64,000 nucleotides of DNA, from the NCBI RefSeq assembly GCF_934476685.1, contig NZ_CAKSNX010000005.1:93964-157963 (forward strand). Reading direction: 5' to 3'. Of the stretch, positions 60,985 through 64,000 are shown piece by piece (the first letter of the stretch is position 1; every line of letters starts with the position of its first letter). The position numbers and the translations under genes were made by a program. The stretch comes from an uncultured Ruminococcus sp. (GTDB lineage Bacteria; Bacillota; Clostridia; Oscillospirales; Ruminococcaceae). A model generated the notes under the pieces. That model was given only the letters and a program-made list of their open reading frames with translations. It did not search any database and was not told the origin of the DNA.

Positions 60985-61510
60985 TAATATCACCTCGTAA
61001 TTTTTCAAACAAAATCTGTTCAGCCTTTCTCAGATATTTATATACAGCGTTCCGTGAAACTCCCATAAGTTTGGCGGTTTCATCGGCATTGTGTCCGTAA
61101 TAATAAAAATATGTAATTGCGACTTTGTATTTTTCTTCCAGTTCGCTGATTGCCTTAGATAAATCGGCAACATTATAATCGTTAAATTCATCGGCGGAAG
61201 GAATATCTCTCATTTCTTCATGAATGTCATTGTAGAAATGCTTTTTTTCTTTGTTATAAAGTCTATAAGAAGCGTTTCTAATAGTTATAATCAAGTAAGC
61301 TTCCATTTTGTACACGGGTAAATTGTGAATTTTATGAAAATTATCGGCTATTCTATAAAATGTTTCCCATACAGCTTCTTCCGCTAATTCATGTGATCTT
61401 AAAATCTTAAACGACTCGGTATATAGCTTTTTTTCAAACTTTTTTACTAGTTGTTCAAAACTTTTTTTATCTTCATCATCGTTTATCAATGCCAGACAAA
61501 TGGCTAACAT
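60977..61510 (-). CDS. ECF-type RNA polymerase sigma factor
   Basis: 177 residues: region 2 (LVKKFEKKLYTESFKILRSH and AEEAVWETFYRIADNFHK) and region 4 (ISELEEKYKVAITYFYYYGH, then NADETAKLMGVSRNAVYKYL) with a linker between. RBS AAAGGGGTG. Cotranscribed and overlapping with its anti-sigma factor. Probably controls the secreted proteins and transporter downstream on the same strand. Confidence 0.9.
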   Translation of the reverse strand: MLAICLALINDDEDKKSFEQLVKKFEKKLYTESFKILRSHELAEEAVWETFYRIADNFHKIHNLPVYKMEAYLIITIRNASYRLYNKEKKHFYNDIHEEMRDIPSADEFNDYNVADLSKAISELEEKYKVAITYFYYYGHNADETAKLMGVSRNAVYKYLRKAEQILFEKLRGDISE

Positions 61511-61535
61511 AATATCACCCCTTTAACTTCATTTG

Positions 61536-62261
61536 TTAGTATATAACAAGTATATCACTAAAAGTTAAATATTTCAAGCGTAAAGATACAGAAAACTCAG
61601 ACTTAGCCACATGTAAATTCTTCAGCCAATCGGAATACTCATAACGGGTAATATCCTTGCCCTGCTTGCAGGTGCGCCTATCGTCAGCCTGACCCGATCG
61701 TCCTTTCCTTGGAGGTTCCATGCCACATAACCTGTACAAACTCGCAGAGCTTAACTGTTGTTCAAATTCATCGTTTGTAAATTCCGGTGAGGTCATAGCG
61801 GAATGGTAAAGTTTCTCTGATTTAGCCAAAAGTGTTCGCTTCTCGGCATTTTTCTCTTTGGGCTTTTTCTTGGCAAAATCCATCTGATTGCACGTTCTGT
61901 TTGGATTTTCAGGCGAAGGCATATCGCAGTATTTTGTCTTATAGCCGCCGTTCACAATAAAAAATCTGTTGCAGTTCAGACACCTGCGTATCTGATGCCC
62001 GACCATAAGACCTTTGAAAAAATCAACTTTCAGAAGCGATTGCAGTCGCTTGGCGTGGTAATATTCGGCAATAAGATACTCTCCGCTGCCCTCTGCCTTC
62101 TCTCTCGGAACAAGGTTCATATCGAGATTGTCGGTAAGATCATAGCTCATCCATGGGTCATTGATTGGATTGGCTATTTTCTTGTACGAAAGGCGAAGCA
62201 CCACGAGGAGTAGTATTCCGTTGACACCAAGAAGTTCACAGAGGGCAGATTTCGTTTGCAT
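61536..62261 (-). pseudogene. DUF6076-like zinc-motif protein, probably truncated
   Basis: 241 codons. The middle carries a conserved zinc-like block, RRCLNCNRFFIVNGGYKTKY then CDMPSPENPNRTCNQMDFAK, common in uncharacterised proteins on clostridial integrative elements. Downstream the helical tail ends in a sequence that looks out of register (SEFSVSLRLKYLTFSDILVI), and the N-terminus starts abruptly inside the recombinase remnant on the other strand, so both ends seem to be joints. Treated as a likely remnant; it could still be expressed. Confidence 0.5.
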
Positions 62262-62400
62262 GAGCTTACCCGTGAGATGTGCCTGGAGCTGATCGAGTAT
62301 ATCACCCTTGATGCCTATGTGGAGGGGCAGCCTCGTGAAATCTACATCTACTACAAGCTGCTCGACGAACCTCTGAAAGATAAAAGAAGCCTATTTAAAG
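62256..62400 (+). pseudogene. C-terminal remnant of a serine recombinase
   Basis: The plus strand reads HELTREMCLELIEYITLDAY then VEGQPREIYIYYKLLDEPLK, like the C-terminal part of large serine recombinases (L-T-R-E-x-x-x-x-L-I-E-x-I plus a beta hairpin I-x-I-x-Y). The catalytic domain is missing. It runs directly into the integrase remnant that follows. Confidence 0.55.
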
Positions 62401-62443
62401 GCGTATTTACGTTATTTACCCAGCATATGAAAGTGTGTTACTA

Positions 62444-62551
62444 TTTGGCAAGACGACAACGCTTTCTGTCTACAGTCATATGTTTCAGGAGTATCAGGTC
62501 AAAGCTTGCGATGCTGTTGCAAACGCTTTGAAGTTCAATAGCGGCTCATAA
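62444..62551 (+). pseudogene. C-terminal remnant of a tyrosine integrase
   Basis: A 35-codon tail, GKTTTLSVYSHMFQEYQVKA then CDAVANALKFN, matches the end of tyrosine integrases with the nucleophile Tyr in SVYSHMF. The frame differs from that of the serine recombinase scrap upstream. It ends 59 bases ahead of the 161-bp repeat copy 2, as int at 55581 precedes copy 1. Confidence 0.7.
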
Positions 62552-62610
62552 CAGCAAAAAATCTGAAGTCGGAGCTTCGGATTTACATACTTATTTTGCA
62601 GAAAATACTT

Positions 62611-62771
62611 CGATTTTGCGGCGTTTTTGAGCAATGCAATTGTAGTGATTTTAAGCCGATTTCGGTGATTTTTAGCACAAATAAGTGGCAAACAAGTGGT
62701 TGAAAGTGGTGCATTTCTACCAGGAAGAGTACCGTATGCGTAATGACAGCAGGCGGTTAATTTTTAATTAA
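62611..62771. repeat. 161-bp repeat, copy 2
   Basis: Direct copy of 55736-55896, offset by 6,875 bases, about four differences. Confidence 0.93.
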
Positions 62772-62855
62772 AAGCTATGCGACGAGGGCAAGCTTGTGTG
62801 CGAGATTGACAAGAGCGAGCCGTCTCGGCATTGTTATGTGGCGAGAAGGATGTAG
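62772..62855 (+). pseudogene. C-terminal gene scrap after repeat copy 2
   Basis: The frame KLCDEGKLVCEIDKSEPSRH then CYVARRM-stop, which looks like a winged-helix C-terminus, starts right at the repeat end with no start codon. It may be the 3' half of a gene split by an old insertion. Confidence 0.4.
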
Positions 62856-62878
62856 TACTTCATAGGCATATCCATAGC

Positions 62879-62907
62879 AAAAGGCGGACTAAACATCCGC
62901 CTTTTTG
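62879..62907. terminator. Bidirectional terminator before the second integrase
   Basis: AAAAGGCGG / CCGCCTTTTT with loop ACTAAACAT. T tracts exist on both strands; it ends the minus-strand integrase gene. Confidence 0.85.
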
Positions 62908-62911
62908 TTTG

Positions 62912-63844
62912 TTATGACAGTTCAGAAAGTAATCTCATCACAAGGTCAATATCCTTGCTTTCGAGCTCTTGTATGATATGTAAATACGTTTTCTGTGTTG
63001 TTGTCATGCTTGCGTGACCAAGTCGTCTTGCTACACTTGCGATTGAAACGCCCGCAAAAAGTAAAAGCGAGGCGTGGGTATGACGAAGTCCGTGTACCGA
63101 AATAACAGGTACATTAGCTTTTTTACAGTGTCTTTCCAAAATGTCATTGACTGTTGAATTGTATATTTTCGAGCCGCGTTTGACAAATATCGGTTCGTCT
63201 CCGGGCAACTTCTTAACCAATCTAGAGAACTGAATTACCGTCATCCAGTCCATCTGTATCTTACGTACGGATGACTGATTTTTGGTAGGCAGAAAACCGC
63301 CGTCACCTTTATAATTCCATGTCTTGCTGACAGATAGTGTCTGACGCGGAAAATCAAAATCTTTGGGAGTAAGTGCAAGCGCTTCCGAAAAACGCATTCC
63401 TGTCTTGGCAACAAGAAGAATAAACCAGTCCCAATTAATTTCAGGCTCAAGATTAAGAGTGTTAAGCAGTGTATGCAATTCAAACTGATTAAGGTACTTT
63501 ACCTTCTTTGCTTTGGGCGGTCTGCCTTTAATAATTACTTTGCGCGTCGGATCACGCTCGATTAAACCCTCATCCACCGCGTCAAGTATTGCACATTTCA
63601 GCTGATGATGAAAATCCATCGTAGTCTGTTTCTCGTGGTAAACCGCATAATCATTTATCAACTGCTGATATGTGATTCTCGAGAGTTCATGCACCTTTAA
63701 ATCGGGTGCTAAACGCTTAAGCCAGGACTGCGTCATAAGATACTTGTCCATCGTGACCTTGCGTATTGCTCCCTCCTTGTAAACTCTTATCCACTGTGCA
63801 TAATATTCATGGAATAAGGCGTCCTTGGTGATTGACTTTAACAT
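62912..63844 (-). CDS. Tyrosine recombinase/integrase, phage type
   Basis: 310 residues: N-terminal SAM-like domain (YYAQWIRVYKEGAIRKVTMD) and a catalytic domain with Arg in KTGMRFSEALALTPKDFDF, His-x-x-Arg in ISVHGLRHTHAS, LGHASMTTTQ and the Tyr in KTYLHII. All catalytic residues are present. It lacks the AP2-like arm-binding domain of longer integrases. No excisionase or attachment site could be assigned; the element it serves may extend beyond the window. Confidence 0.92.
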   Translation of the reverse strand: MLKSITKDALFHEYYAQWIRVYKEGAIRKVTMDKYLMTQSWLKRLAPDLKVHELSRITYQQLINDYAVYHEKQTTMDFHHQLKCAILDAVDEGLIERDPTRKVIIKGRPPKAKKVKYLNQFELHTLLNTLNLEPEINWDWFILLVAKTGMRFSEALALTPKDFDFPRQTLSVSKTWNYKGDGGFLPTKNQSSVRKIQMDWMTVIQFSRLVKKLPGDEPIFVKRGSKIYNSTVNDILERHCKKANVPVISVHGLRHTHASLLLFAGVSIASVARRLGHASMTTTQKTYLHIIQELESKDIDLVMRLLSELS

Positions 63845-64000
63845 TTTATACCTCCTATTATTTCGGCTTATAGCCGTTTTTAACTGGTTTTATTAATTGA
63901 ATGAATAATTGCAAACAAATTTACTGACGCTTGGGAACAGCGTGAGTTCAATTACATATTTGATATATTACAAAATAATACACTATCAAGGGCAGATTTA
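63845..64000. other. Upstream region of the second integrase, no gene seen
   Basis: AT-rich; only the integrase RBS (AGGAGG at about 63851) is recognised before the window ends. Confidence 0.4.

Overview
The window looks like a chromosome segment of an anaerobic, spore-forming gut Clostridium relative, most likely Ruminococcus (Oscillospiraceae). This is inferred from a GH130 mannosylglucose phosphorylase, intracellular GH5 and lipoprotein GH16 glucanases, SpoVT, moderate GC, and Gram-positive sortase/LPXTG systems. No rRNA, intact tRNA or CRISPR array was seen.

Layout. 0-2.4 kb: end of a GNAT acetyltransferase, thiE, and on the minus strand a GH130 phosphorylase. 2.6-14.3 kb: a complete sortase-assembled pilus locus on the minus strand, reading coiled-coil protein, signal peptidase I, 2108-residue adhesin, major pilin, class C sortase, minor pilin, second sortase, behind a perfect TTGACA-17-TATAAT promoter. 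14.5-18.5 kb: secreted beta-helix protein, thioesterase, spoVT. 18.6-27.5 kb: a decayed plasmid/phage-type ATPase (whole gene with an amber stop plus a truncated second copy), then a type I restriction-modification operon hsdM-hsdS-(membrane protein)-hsdR. 27.7-31 kb: feoAB and a divergent AraC regulator.

31.7-40.1 kb: a glucan-use cluster: GH5, wall-anchored protein, orphan solute-binding lipoprotein, AraC regulator, GH16, two alpha/beta hydrolases. Four promoters here share a TGATATAA element exactly 26 bp upstream of the -10 box, three with a second copy 20 bp further upstream; one of the four drives an apparent short non-coding transcript. The stretch 38.1-39.1 kb holds gene scraps, including a 145-bp copy of the spoVT start fused to a new tail, making a 58-residue AbrB-like protein.

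40.27-55.69 kb: a 15.4-kb integrative mobilizable element bounded by 29-bp direct repeats, with tyrosine integrase, excisionase-like protein, MobV relaxase, DUF3987-type protein, XRE regulator, and a defence cargo operon hsdR-hsdM-hsdS-ptuA-ptuB (type I RM joined to a Septu-like pair).

55.7-62.8 kb: a region between two near-identical 161-bp repeats, with an ECF sigma/anti-sigma pair, two small secreted proteins, an ABC-2 transporter and a membrane-anchored protein, all on the minus strand, ending in recombinase remnants. 62.9-63.8 kb: a second tyrosine integrase. In short, a glycan-degrading, piliated core interrupted by defence and mobile modules.
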